This document shows, piece after piece, positions 15,691 through 28,500 of a DNA stretch of 39,197 nt. Position 1 is the stretch's first letter. Every line of letters begins with the position of its first letter. Position numbers and translations under genes: made by a program. The DNA is taken from positions 1 through 39,197 of the forward strand of contig JACQIG010000080.1 in NCBI GenBank assembly GCA_016198605.1, written 5' to 3'. The notes beneath the pieces are model-generated. The model was not told the DNA's origin. It did not search any database and saw only the letters and a list, made by a program, of their open reading frames with translations. The DNA comes from Candidatus Aenigmatarchaeota archaeon (GTDB lineage: Archaea; Aenigmatarchaeota; Aenigmatarchaeia; QMZP01).

Positions 15691-16491
15691 ATGGATATGA
15701 AGCATGATGCGCTGTTCCCGGTAAGCAGCTCCACAAAGGAGCAGATAATAGCAGTCCTGTCAGGCGAGTGGCCCCTGTCGGCGAGGAAGGTTTACACAAG
15801 GCTCCTGAAAAAACACAACATTTCCTTGACCTACCAGGCCGTGCATAAGGCCCTCAGGGAGCTTACCGAAAGCAGCATCTTGGAAAGGGAGGGCACAGGC
15901 TACAGGCTTGCGGAAGCATGGATCGCGCATCTGGGAAATTTCAGCCAGAAGATGAAGGATGAGTATGACAGCGTACATGTTGCCAGGGAGACCAGGGCCC
16001 TGCACAGGTTTGTCTTCACGAAGCATTCGGACTTTGTCAGATTCCACCTGGACCTTGCCCGGAAGCTCCTCGAATCAGGCAAGCAGGTGAAGATGACATT
16101 CCATATGAGGCACGTGATATACCCCTTCCTTTTGCTTGCCGTCGAGGAACACGGGAAGTTCAAGGAGCTGCTGGGGAAATCAGAATGGGTAATCCTCTCA
16201 AAAAACGCGACAGCCATGGACGAGTGGTGCGCAAAGTACTGGAGGAGGCTGGGAGTGAAAGTCACGCTAGGTGCTGATGTCGCAACCAACTCCATCCTCA
16301 TCGTCACCAATGACTACATAACCGATGCGCGCCTGCCAAAAAAGGCCCTTGGGGCGTGGGACAAGCTATTTGAATCGGTGAACGTCAAGAATTTTGACGC
16401 TAATAGGATGAATGAAATAATACTTGAGCAGAAATTTGAGACAGTTGCCACCGTCTTCAGGGACAGGAAAATAGCCGACATGCTGGCCTGA
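15691..16491 (+). CDS. winged-helix DNA-binding regulator with unassigned C-terminal domain
   Basis: The product is 266 residues with no signal peptide or membrane helix, so it is cytoplasmic. Residues about 13-72 form a winged helix: a helix with WPLSARKVYTRLLKK, a recognition helix with LTYQAVHKALRELTES and a wing with LEREGTGYRL. Residues about 75-95 look like a helical linker. Residues about 100-266 are a mixed alpha/beta domain, including KVTLGADVATNSILIVTNDY, that I cannot assign; a ligand or dimer domain is a guess. Related winged-helix proteins are common in DPANN archaea. ATG 15697 is an alternative start that fits the TATA box as a leaderless message. The gene is divergent from the amidase gene and ends 20 bases from the convergent stop of the largest gene, so local regulation of one or both is plausible but unproven. 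Confidence 0.93.
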   Translation: MDMKHDALFPVSSSTKEQIIAVLSGEWPLSARKVYTRLLKKHNISLTYQAVHKALRELTESSILEREGTGYRLAEAWIAHLGNFSQKMKDEYDSVHVARETRALHRFVFTKHSDFVRFHLDLARKLLESGKQVKMTFHMRHVIYPFLLLAVEEHGKFKELLGKSEWVILSKNATAMDEWCAKYWRRLGVKVTLGADVATNSILIVTNDYITDARLPKKALGAWDKLFESVNVKNFDANRMNEIILEQKFETVATVFRDRKIADMLA

Positions 16492-16511
16492 TGGTTTTTG
16501 GATGGGCGCAA

Positions 16512-19500
16512 TCATAAATCCCTGTATACAGGCGGCTCCGTCCCGCCGCCCCCGGGCGGGAGCACGCTTATGGCGACTTCTTCCCGGTCTGACAGGCTTC
16601 CGTCCGTGGCTGCAAACGTTACCGTGTAAGTGCCCGCGCTATTCGCGGCCCATTCAAAATAGCCTGTGCCGGCGTCAAAATAATGCGGTTCAGGCAGGAC
16701 AGAAGCCGCATTGGTGCTGAACAGCATGGCGTCGCCGTCGGGATCAGAGGCTGAAAGCTGTATTATGAGTGTCCCGCCATCAGGCACTGTCCTGTTCCCT
16801 ATTGCTTCCATCACCGGGGGATTGTTTGGCTGGCAGGCCACTATGGCCTTGCCACCCATGTTCATCTTCTCGGCTATGTCCTTCGCCCTTGTAGTATCTA
16901 CGGATATGAGGGATTCGGCCTCTGCTATAGCCTGGCTTACTGTGGTGGAATTGGACAATGGCGTCAGGTTTACCTGCGTCTGAAGGAACAGCTTGCGCGA
17001 GGCCAGGTTAAGCCACAATGCAAGCAGCTGCCTGTTTGCCTGCTGCAGCATGCTGGGCTTCTTCACGTCGAGTATCATGCACATTGCCTTGAAGCTGGTG
17101 GTGTTGTCAAAGAAGTCAGTCATGTTGTGTATCCTGGCCAGGTAGGATTCCATGGAGGACCTGTTCTCGTTATTGAAGTTGCCATTGCATGGCTGCGACC
17201 AGTACCCTGCGGTGCGAGGGTCGCATACGCCTATGCCGCTGGTATTGTCAAATATTGTGATAGTCTCCTCGTCTGACAGGAGCCCATCCGTCACATTGAA
17301 CAGCACCATGTACGTGCTGGAATCATTAGCCTGCCTTGTCCACTGGAAGAAGCCTGTGGCGGGATCAAAGAGGAATGGCCCCTGCAGCACGGAGCCTGCA
17401 TTTGTCCCGAATGCAAGGGTGTCATTGTCAGGGTCGCTTGCTGACAGCATTATGGCGAGGGTCTCATTCCTTGCCACGGACTTGTTGCCTACCGCATCCA
17501 GCACGGGCGGGCGGTTCACGCGCAGGTCAATGACCGTTATTGCTATCATCTCGCTGTCGTTGGCCAGGCCGTCCGAGACGCTGAAGGTGACGCTGTATAT
17601 GCCTGAATCATTCAGTGTCGGAATCCACTCAAACAGGCCTGTTGCTGCATTAAAAGCAAATGCACTCGGGAGCACGGAGCCGGCATCCGTCGTGAATATT
17701 AATGTGTCATTGTCCGGGTCAGCTGCAGACAGCTGTATGGCAAGGGACTCATTCTCCCCGACAGTCCTGTTGCCCACCGGATCCAATACAGGTGGCCTGT
17801 TTGTGGCGTTTATTTGCATATCCCTTACGGTTATGGATATGGTTTCGTTATCCGCAAGCTGCCCGTCGGATACATTGAATGTCACGCTGTATATGCCTGA
17901 ATCATTAAACGTGGGCGTCCACTCAAACAAGCCAGTTGCTGCATTGAAGGCGAACTGACTGGGCAGTATGGAGCCCGCATTTGTCCCGAATGCGAGAGTG
18001 TCGTTGTCCGGGTCCGCCGCCATGAGCTGGATGAGCAATGTCTCATTCTCATCAACTGTCCTGTTGCCTATTGCATCAAGGACAGGAGGCCTGTTTAGCG
18101 GGACATCAACCACCGTTATGGTCACAATCTCGGCATCGGCCAGCTGGCCATCGAATGCGATGAACGTGATATTGTATTCTCCGGCGTCATCAAATGTCGG
18201 GATCCAGGAGAACAGTCCTGCTGTCTCATTGAAGGCGAACGGGCCGGGCAGGACAAGGCCCGCATCGGTGTTGAATATTATGGTGTCATTGTCCGGGTCG
18301 CTTGCAGTGAGCTGTATGGCAATGCCCTCATTCTCGTTTACCGTCCTGTCCCCCACCGGGTCCAGCACCGGGGGCCTGTTTACGTCAAGTATGGTGATGG
18401 AAACAGCCTGCGAGTCAGCCAATATGCCGTCCCCGACTGTAACCAAAACAGAAAGGAATCCTGCATCATCAAATCCCGTCTGGAACAGGAAGGCGCTGCC
18501 GTTCTGGACGAACACCGTGTCGTTGATGAAGACGGTGAGGTTATTGTCATCGTTGGCGGGGGCATTCTGGTTGTCAGGGTCGCTGGCAACGGCCAGGATC
18601 ACTGCTGTCTCTGTCTCATTGACCGTTACATCAGGCATGAAGTCCAATACAGGCGGCCTGTTGGTGTTCAGGACCTCTATTGTTATTGCCTCGCTGCCAG
18701 TCTGGTTGCCGTTCGTGACATTGAACAGGACCGAATAATTGCCTGAATCGTCAAACGCCGGCGTCCAGCTGAACAGCCCTGTGGCCGCGTTGAAGGAGGG
18801 CTGGCTTGGCAGCACGGACAACGCGTCTGTTCCGAACAGCAGTGGCGCGCCGGCGGGGTCAATTGCGGTGAGCTGTATGTCCAGCGTGGCGTTCTCTGCC
18901 GTAGCCCTGTCACCCACAGGATTCAGTATCAGCTGGCCTGGGACTGCCACGAGGACCGTTATGTTCCTTGAGACGTTTGCAAGGCTGTCTGATACGGTCA
19001 CCTGCACCTGGTATGTGCCTGGCTGCACGCTGTCATCCACGAACACGCTCCTGAAGCCTGAAGACAGATCTCCTGACAGGTTGAAGGTCCCGGATGCAAA
19101 CGCGAATGTGAGGTTGCCCGCCCTCATGAACTCCTCCAGCGGGATGACCGAAACAGTGAATGAGTCACTGTCGGAGGCGCCGAACACGTCTGTCACGCTC
19201 ACGTTTATCCCGCTGGTGCCTATCTGGCCCGGGACGGCAGAGCAGGCCAGCACGTGGCCCGATGCAACAGAGCAGTTCAAGACGCCCGTATTGCCCTGTC
19301 CTGCCACGGCATAATCAAGCTCCGCGATGTCCTGCTCATTGTCCCTTGTGAACTCCAGCAGGTCCATCAGCAGCGTGCCGTTTTCAAATATCGCCTCATC
19401 GGGGATGCCTGCCATCTCTGGCGGCGTGTTGAACAGTATCAGGGTAAAGTTATATGAATCCTCCATCTTCGTCCCATCCCTGTTGACCAGGGTGGCATTG

Positions 19501-22500
19501 TCGCCGTCTACAGCCATGAACAATACCCTGAACAGCCCTTCAGGGTGGCTTGAAGTCGCGGAATTCCATTCAAATATGTTGGCGAGCGCTGCCTGGTTCT
19601 CAGGTCCTGGGAGGACCCTTGCATTGCTGAGCCTTGTGAATTCATCCATCCATGCGCTTCCGTCAAAGAACTGCACCTTCATCAGCAGGCCCACTGTGGT
19701 GTTGGAAAACTCGTTGTTCTGCAGCTTGGACTCTGTCCCGTCCTCAACGAACATGTTTATGCACTGCACATTGCTGTCCGCAAGGCCATCGCTCACCTTA
19801 AGGCAGACCTCAGACCTTCCTGCATCAAGGCCCGTTACGGAGAGGGACCTGCCTGTTATTGTTGCCATTGCCTTCTGGGTATCACCCTGTGAGACTATTG
19901 AATGGGTTATTGCATCACTCTCCATGTCAGTGCCAAAGAAGCCCAGGTCAATGCTCCTGACCTGGCCGGGCTCAAGGCTCATGTCAGGGATGTTCCTCAG
20001 CTGCGGGGGCTGGTTTGGAACGGCGTGGGTTGCCTCTGGCGTGGAGACAGCTTCAAAGCCGTCCGTACATGTTACCCGGGTTGTAATAACTGCATCTGGC
20101 ATTCCCGCCACAAGCGCAGAAGCCAATCCATTATCTATTTCCATATCTATGGTGCTGTTGTCCGCTGAAAGCGTGCAGGATATTGCCTGGCTATCGGCAT
20201 CTGAAACCTTTACGAGGACTTCAAACGCGTGCTCACCAAGAACATCCCTGAATGCCTGCCCGGAGACGGCAGGCCCTGAGTTGACAAGCACCGTGGTGTC
20301 CATGATTCTTCCGTCTGCGTCTATGTATCGCAGGTGGAACGCTCCAGGGCTGCTGAACGCGACAGCGCTGTTATTTATCCTTATGCTGGGTATGCACCTG
20401 CTTGTCTCGTCAACGCAGAAGGTTGTGTCGCCTGATATGCTGACTGAAGATCCTGGCGCTAGTATGCCGCCCTGGTAATCATCAAATATGGCCGCTTCAG
20501 GCTCAACGCCAAATTCTATGTCCACGTTCTGGCTGTTGACCTGCTCATTGCCCAGCACATCCACGCAGCTTACATAGGCCCTTGTAAGGTTTGTTATCTT
20601 GTCCTTTGACGGGTCCACCTTCGTGAGGTTGCCAAGGTTGCAGTTGGCAAATTCCCCTGCAACGGCGCACTCATTCTCCAAAAGCGAGTAGCTCCTGTCC
20701 TTGTGGAACCTGTTGAGCAAGTCCTTGCCCCACCTGCACCTCATTCCAGGCTCCCCCTGGATGGCGGCAATGGTCTTGGAATCGTCCACAGCATCAACAA
20801 GGCCGGCCGTGTCTGAAGCAAGGGCAAATAGCCTTGTAGCAGGCGGCGCGGAGTCTGTCGTGTAGTTGCCGGATATGGAAAGGCTTGCCAGGCTCTTCCC
20901 GTCCGACAGGAATGCAAACCAGGTATGCAGCATATCATCCTTTTCGGCCGCGAATGAGCAGCCTGGGTTGAGCCTTTCAGTGGACTGGCAGTATGTGCCG
21001 CCTGAGCAGCCATTGATGCCACCAGCCTGGTTGGTCTTGCAGACATACAAGGTGAGCAGGTCGCCGTCAGGGTCAAACGCATTAGTCCTTATGCCCACCC
21101 TTTCACCGCCCTTTATCTCTTCCGCATTGTCAAACGCCCCTGACAGGGTGGGCCTCGTGTTCTGTGCAACCTTGGAGAGGCCTGAGGGCGTGGCGGGCGT
21201 GAGCCTGACAGTCTGGGTGTAGAAATACACGTCCCTGCCTGTCTTTACATTAAGGTATAATGAGTCAAACAGGTCAAATACCCTTGACGCCATGATGGCC
21301 GAATCACCCAGCCCATCCTCTGCATCCAGGCCGAGCACGTACCTGCCGCCTTCGGTATTATTGTATATTGATTTGTAGAGGCTACCTGTGCTGCTAACGT
21401 TCAGAAGCTGTGTTGAATTGTCTGGTTTTGTAAGCATTAACGCTACATTGTTTATATTATTATCCAGGTCTATTATCTCCGACCTGATGCTGACATTTTC
21501 CCCATAGCCCTGTATCTCTGGCGAGTCAAGGTATTGTATGCCAGGGCCTGCGTTCACATATATCTTCCTTGCACCCTGGTTGTTGGACTCGCTTGTCTCT
21601 ATTATTGCATCATCCGCATCAGGGAAAACCACGAACTCGTAAAGGCCCGCAAGCTCGCTTGTGTCCCAGGAGACGCTCCACATGTCTGACGAGAACGGGT
21701 GCATTGTAAGCGTTTCCCTCTTGAATTCAGTCACAGCTCCTGTGGCAACGTTCCTTGCGTATACGGTGAAGTCAAAGCCCTCTGCAAACAGCTCGCCGGC
21801 GTTCCTCATTGTGAAGTTCAGGCGGACTGTCTCCCCCTGGTCAACCGTGTATGTGCACTCGCCCCTTGTCTGGTTGCCGCAGTCGCACAGGGACTGGTTT
21901 GCGAAACACGTGAGGTTGCCCTGTGACACCGCAAGCATGTGCGAGTAGTTGAGGTTTGTCACCTCAAGGTCTGTTGACCTGACAGGCACAAAGTGGTCAA
22001 GGGTTATGTCGGCATCTATGTTGAAACTGGCCGCCTTGAGCGTTATCAGGTTGCTTTCGCTCTTTGTGAATTCATTCCTGAGCACATTGCCCGCAACCGG
22101 CAGCCCGTTCACCCACATGTTTGACGTTCCTGTCCTGGATACCCTTATTTCCTGAACAGTGGAATCCACCCAAAGGTCTTTCCTGAAGTATATTGCCTTC
22201 TCATTGCCCGGGCCCACCTGGACAACGCCCCACTGCGTGTCATCAAGGAACTTGTTGCTCGCCTGGTCATCATTGAAATTGGAGCCCCTCAGCCAGTTCT
22301 TGTCATCCAGGAGCTCGTTCCAGACGCTGGACAGTTGCAGGCGCGTCTCATTGCTGACCGTGGCAGGTATGGCCAGGTCAACCTCCAGGTTCTTTGTCTC
22401 AAACGGAAGGACTGCCAGCGGTATTGACCTGAGGGTGACCTCGTTCCTGTTCCTGAAGTCCACGACGGATATCCTCATGGTGAAGTCAAGCCTCTTGTCA

Positions 22501-25500
22501 TACTTGTTCTCCACCCTGATCCTTGCTGTCACATCTTCGCCGGGCAGGACAAAGAATGGTTCCCTGTCTGGTATTACAGCCCTCTCCCTCATGCCGAAGA
22601 CCGTGAAGAAGACGTCCCTCTCGGGCTCTATCACAGTCCCGCCAGTCCTGACCTTGCCTGAGTATACCCTGCTGTCCGTGTCTGGTATTGATCCTATTGC
22701 GGATATTATGTTCTCCTGCGCCTGCTTCAGGCCGGAGGTTATGCTGATGGGCGACCAGCCAGGATAGCCTGAGCCCTGGAACTCGCCATTGAGGTAGACG
22801 TCCGTAGTGAATGACTGGTCTCCAAGCACCATCTCCGCCCTCGTGACATCCCTCGGCACGAAGAAGTGCTTCCTGTATTTGCTGTCCTCGCCGGTGGGCA
22901 GCGTGTCACCCCAGTGGTAGTCTCTCGTCCCCTCGGCAAGAATCTCCTGCTGCGTTGCCTCCCTGTTCCTGTTCCAGAGCCTGTCGGGGAAGGAGAAAAC
23001 CCTCTCCACCTGCACTGCAAGCCTTGACCTGAGCGGGACATCGCTGGGTATTATCACGCGGAAGGAGAGGTTGATGCTTGACTGCGGCGGTATTGTCCTC
23101 GGCGTGGTGTCGGTCTTAAGGTCCACCTTCTTGTTCTGCGGCGTGACAAGGGTCACTTTTATCACGTCCACCGTGGCAGGGTCGTCATCATTATTGGTGA
23201 CGGTGAAGTTGACGGCCTCCTCGAACTGCCTCCTCAGCAGGCCGTTTTCCCCTATCCCTGTTATGTCCAGCTGGAAGGCCTCCGGTATGGGTTCCACTGT
23301 GGTGTTCTGGATGTAATCAACCGTCACTGAATCATAGAACGTGATGTCAAACTGCCTGTGGGGCCCTAGGGAATACAGGTCAAACTGGCTGTTTCCCCCT
23401 ACTTTCAGCTCGTCAAAGTTTGGCGTCCAGCCGAATTCTATGTCAGCGCATTCCGTAACCTGGCTTGTCTTGAGCTCCCCGTTGATCCAGCTCGTGACAC
23501 CTGAGGGCGGCTCGGTGGCGCAGAACTGGCCGCAGCAGCAGTTCTGCTGCAGCTTGATCTTCTGCTCGGATTTTATCAGCGTCTTGGGTATCCATACAAG
23601 CTTCCTCAGGAAGGACTCCTCAAAGCCGCAGCCAAAGCCCTCATCGCAGACGATGCAGTTGATGCCATGCTGGAAGTCCTGGTCCCCCCACGGCCCGGGG
23701 TCGGTGAACAGCGTGACATTGGAGCTGTCATAAAGGCTTGACGCCGGCAGGTCAGAGGCAAAGCGCCTGCCGCCAAGGAAGCCCTCGTCGGACTGCTGGG
23801 GCCACAGCTCTGCTATGTTGGACCTGTCATATTCATTATCTCCCAATGTGTGCTTCTCCACTCCCTTGACAAGCAGCATTGCTTCCAGCGGGACGCCGTC
23901 AGGAATGTAAACCTTGTATTTCCTTGAGACTGTCTGGCCTGGCGGAAGGTTGAAGCCGTTGGTGTCGGTGAACAGGCTGATTATCCTTGCGCTGTCAAAC
24001 GTCGGGACTGTTATGTTGACAGAGGCGTTCCCGACGGTCTTCTGCCCTGTCTCAGGGCCCTGGTCAAACAGCTCTATGGCTATCCTGTCTATGTTGAACG
24101 CCCTCCTGTTGTTGTTGGTCACGCTCACATCCACGTCCTCTACGTACCCGGGCTTCAGCTCCAGGCCGAACTTGTTGTCTATCTGCAGCTGTATGGCAGG
24201 CTTATCCGGCTTCACTATGTCATAATCCATCCTGAGTATGTTGGTGAACCTCCTGATTTCCCCCGAGCCCACTATCGTGTTTGTCTCGTTCGGCACGAGG
24301 TTGTATATCGGGCACCAGTTCTGCACGCAATTGAAGACGCGGGACATTGTGCCGTTGAAGAACACCCTGTAGGAGCCCTTGTATTCAAACGTGGTGTTCG
24401 GGTCCACGAACAGGTCAAAGGTGTTCCCGCCGAGCTGCGGCCTGTTTATGAATATTGGCGCTCCCTTGGAGCCGCTTATCAGTGTATTCTCCCCGCAGCC
24501 AGCCTCACCCAGCTCGTAGAAGTATGAGGGGTTGACGTTCTCCTGCTTGCTGGCGCGGACTCCCAGCAGCGCGCCATCAGGCATGTCCTGCGGCACGTCT
24601 ATGTCATATTCCAGCTCTATTGCGGACTGGCTTCCTATCCTCTTGCCTTTCAATATGATGTCAAGGGTATCGCACCTGGTGCCTGACCGCCTCAGGACCT
24701 GCGCGTCCTTGGGGCCATCCAGGAACAGCTGGGTAATCTTATTGCCATTGGATCCGTTGAAAGCGGAAAGCTCCACCCTGCCTATGTCAACCTGCTTCCT
24801 TGCGAAATTGATTACCTGCACATTGACAGGCTCAAAGTAACCCTTCCTCAACTGTATGTGCGTGAAGTTGTTGGATCCGAACACAAGGTCCAGGTCGGCG
24901 TCAGCGTCCAGGTCAGCAAGGGCTGGCCTGTAGTCAAGCCTGCCTGGTATGGACAGGTTGAATCCTGTCATGTTCCATGCAGGATCAGTTGAATTGCCAA
25001 TGTTTTGCAGCGTTATTATGCCGCTCCCGCTTCCAACCATTGCATCAAAGTCGCCGTCCCCATCAAGGTCCTTTATGTCAGGCGCTGCATTGGAGCCGAG
25101 GCCTATGCCTGTAAGGTTGAAGCCATTTGGGGCCCAGTCGGGGGCTGCCAGGGTTCCTGTGTTTTCATAGCCCATAAGGTTCCCGAACTGGTTGCCAATA
25201 ATAAGATCCAGATCAGCGTCCCCGTCCAGGTCGGCGAACCTGGGGATTGCACGGAATGTCTCCGCCACTTTTGAAAGGTTGAAGCCGAATTCTGCCCAGG
25301 AACCCTTGACTATGAATTCATTCTGGCCCGTGCCCGGGTTAAAGACATTTTGCCCTACAAATACCCTCTTGTAGGCCCTAAGCTTGCCGTGCGTATCTCC
25401 TACAACCAGGTCTGCAAGCGTGTCCCCGTCCAGGTCTGCAAATTCAGGTGCTGAGCGGGCACCAACGTCAAGCGTGGAGACGGCTATTGTCTGGCGGTTT

Positions 25501-28500
25501 ACCCCTCCTACATTGATGATGGGAAGCTCTGAAGTTGTCCAGTCAATATCAAGCCAGTCCTCAGGTTCCCAGGCAGGGGCTGAATTGGTTCCTGTGTTCC
25601 TGAAGCTCTCAAGCTTGCCATCCAGCGAGCCGATTACAACGTCCAGGTCGCCATCCCTGTCGTAATCCACAAATTCCGGTATTGCGTCATATTCCATGCT
25701 GAAACCTTCAAGGGCCCATGCCGTTGGCGTGAAGGCGCCGCCCGCGTCCTGGTAGGAAGCCAGGAAATTGATGTTGTGCTCCCTTGAAAGGACGTTAAGC
25801 TCAAACGGCCCCTGCGCTATCACCTCAGAAGACACATTGTTGTTGCTTTCGTCCTCATGCGTTATCACATTGCTGGAATCAGCCGCTATCCTGACGCTGT
25901 GGGCCAGCTGGCTGGAGCGCGGCATCTCAAACAGGAACGTCATGGGCTGGCCCTGGTGGGCAAGCAGGGATATTGTCCTGGTCTCCATCAGCACGCCGTC
26001 CAGGTAGAAGCTCACGTTGAAGGGCTCTGTCCTTATGTCACCGCCATTGCTTATGGTTGAGCTTACCGATACTATGTCCCTCTCCGCAGGGAAATTAGGC
26101 GCTGTTGTTATGCCGCCTGCCGCTATCTCTTTCCACCTGAATACAGTGCTATGCCTGTTGTTCGCCTCGGACACCTCATTGGCTGCAGAGCCTTCCAGTA
26201 TGAGGCCTGATGCCTGGACTGACGGCATCGCTGACAGGTTAGCGCCAGGCCCCGCCTCGGCGTGCAGCAGGCTTGACGGGAAGAACTGGCCTGTCAGGTT
26301 GAAGCCGCCATCCGCGGTCACGTTAAGGATGTCACCCACCGTCATTATGTCTGTGACCCCGTCAGCCAGCCTGTCAAAGGACTCTGACTGCGTAACCACC
26401 CTTGAGGTGATGTCAAATGCCGTCTGCTCAAATACCGTAGTGGTCCTTGTCACGGTGAGCCTGAATATGCCAGGATAGAACTGGAACAAGTCAGCGCCCG
26501 CGCCTACGTTGAATGACAGGGGCGGCGTTATTGTAAGCGTATTTGCGCCAACATTTATACCCGTAATCGCGTGGAACGTCTCCCCTTCTATCCTTATTGT
26601 ATCATTCACTGCCAGGCCTGCCACTGAATTCACAGCCAGCGCAGTGGAGCCGCCTGCGTGGAACTGCCTCAGCTCTGTCCTGAAGACATCCCTGTTGGTG
26701 ATGCTTGCGGACATCTCATTACCTGCTATGCCTGGCGTGTTGGAAACGAATGCAAGGCCATCGCTGGACATTACCCTGGCAGTGGATTCGCTGTCATTCC
26801 TTCCGTAATCTATGTAATAGTCAATCCTGTGGTCGCCAGGCGTTATCGCATCCCAGTCTACCGCTGCGATAAGCACGCCCGAAGCTGTGTGGTTTATTAG
26901 TGACCTGCCCGCAAACCTCTCCACTATCACAGAATCATTGTTGTCCAGGAATATGACGCTGTCATAACCGTTTATGTCATGGCCGCCATCGTTCATCTCC
27001 TCAAAGAACAGCCTTATAACATTGTCAGAGGGGTTGTCAATGCCTATCCCCTTGGTGAACTTGGTGCAGAAAGACCCGTAGCCATAGTCAAACTTCAGGT
27101 CCTCCTGGCTCGGTAGGACCTCAAATGCCGCGAACATGGCGCTGTTTGCAAGGTTTGTGTCCCCTGAAGCGACATCTGATACGACAGTGGAGATATTGTA
27201 GCCCCCCTGAGAACGGGACTTAGAGTCAGCAAGCGTATGCTGGAATGTGAATATTGTGCCCTCTCCCGGATTCACGTTGCCCATGTTAGTGTTGGGGTTG
27301 ATGAATCCATCGCACAGGCCGGCATTGAAATCCGGGCTTGCCGGTGTGCAGTTTATCCTGGTGTCTATTGGCGCTACGCCATCGCATCCCCTTCCCTGGA
27401 AAGTGAATTCGCTGAGCGTGGAGCTATAAGAGTTGTCTGCGCCCACATTACTGATATTGGTCCTTATTTGTATGACCTCACCTTCTGTGAATACAGTCTT
27501 CCTGTTGCCGTTCAGATCTGTGAAGAAGATCTCCTCATTGCTCAGGTCAGTAGGCGGGAAGGTTGCGATGGTGTTGGATAGGACATTGTTGGTGTAATCG
27601 GTCTCCAGGTCGTCCAGCAGCGGGTTCACTATGGCTGTCACATTGGCGATTCCGCCTACCACGGCCGGCAGGGTGAACCCGACTGACACGGAAGCCGTGC
27701 CAAAGGCGCCAATGTTGAATGTGGTGTAGCTCCTGCAGTTTTGCGGGCAGCCGAATATGACCGGGTTCCCATCTACCAGCAGCTGTATCTTCACGCCATT
27801 AATTGCAATATTATTAAGGTTCCTTATAGTGACCCTGGCTGCTGCGCCTTCGCCCGGAACAGGCGGGAAGGAGAAGCCCTCAAAGGTTATGGCGGTTGGC
27901 GTGAAATCCGGCACTACAACGAAGTTGTCGGTGAAGTCCCTGTCTGTCTTTATCTTTGTCGGGTTTATGTTCCTGCTGTTGGCTGTGATGTCATTCATGT
28001 TGGAGACATCATCGCTAAGGAGGAAGCTTGTCCTCGGCGTGTTGAAATCCCCGAGCAGCGTGTAGTTGATGCTGGTGACGGCTGATATGTCTGTTGCGGA
28101 GTTCGGGATCACCTTGTATCTCATCTTAAAACTCTCCCTTGGATTGAGCAGGTCCAGGCTGTCAAACACCTGCATGACCTCGGTCATGTTGAACTCCCTG
28201 GGGCTGATCCCCGCCTCCCCAGTGTAGCCCCGGAAACTGCATCCTAGGTGGGGGAAGCCGCAGCCACCGCTGGTGCAGGTCTGCTTGCATATCTGGTTGG
28301 GGAACTGGAAGAAGTATGCGTTCCTCGTGTTGCCGCTGTCCGTGGGCGTCTCAAGGAAGAAGATGTCGGCATAGAATATCTGCTCGCAGAAGAAATCCAG
28401 GCAGATCGGGTAGCCTCCCCTGATGAAGTCCGTGTCATTCCCCCAGAACTCCGTGACGTTAAGGCTGTCCATCTCCCTTGACCAGGGGTCCTGTATTGTG

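Noticed and set aside
16492..16511. T-run terminator after the regulator
   Set aside because: Only five T occur in the 20-base convergent gap. This is too short to call, although archaeal terminators can be simple T runs.
19327..20478. 383-residue plus-strand open frame
   Set aside because: It lies wholly opposite the giant minus gene. Its product has no recognisable domain and it follows from few stop-forming triplets in the antisense of repeat-rich coding DNA. The same holds for the other plus-strand frames, such as 31735-32664 and 17152-17958.
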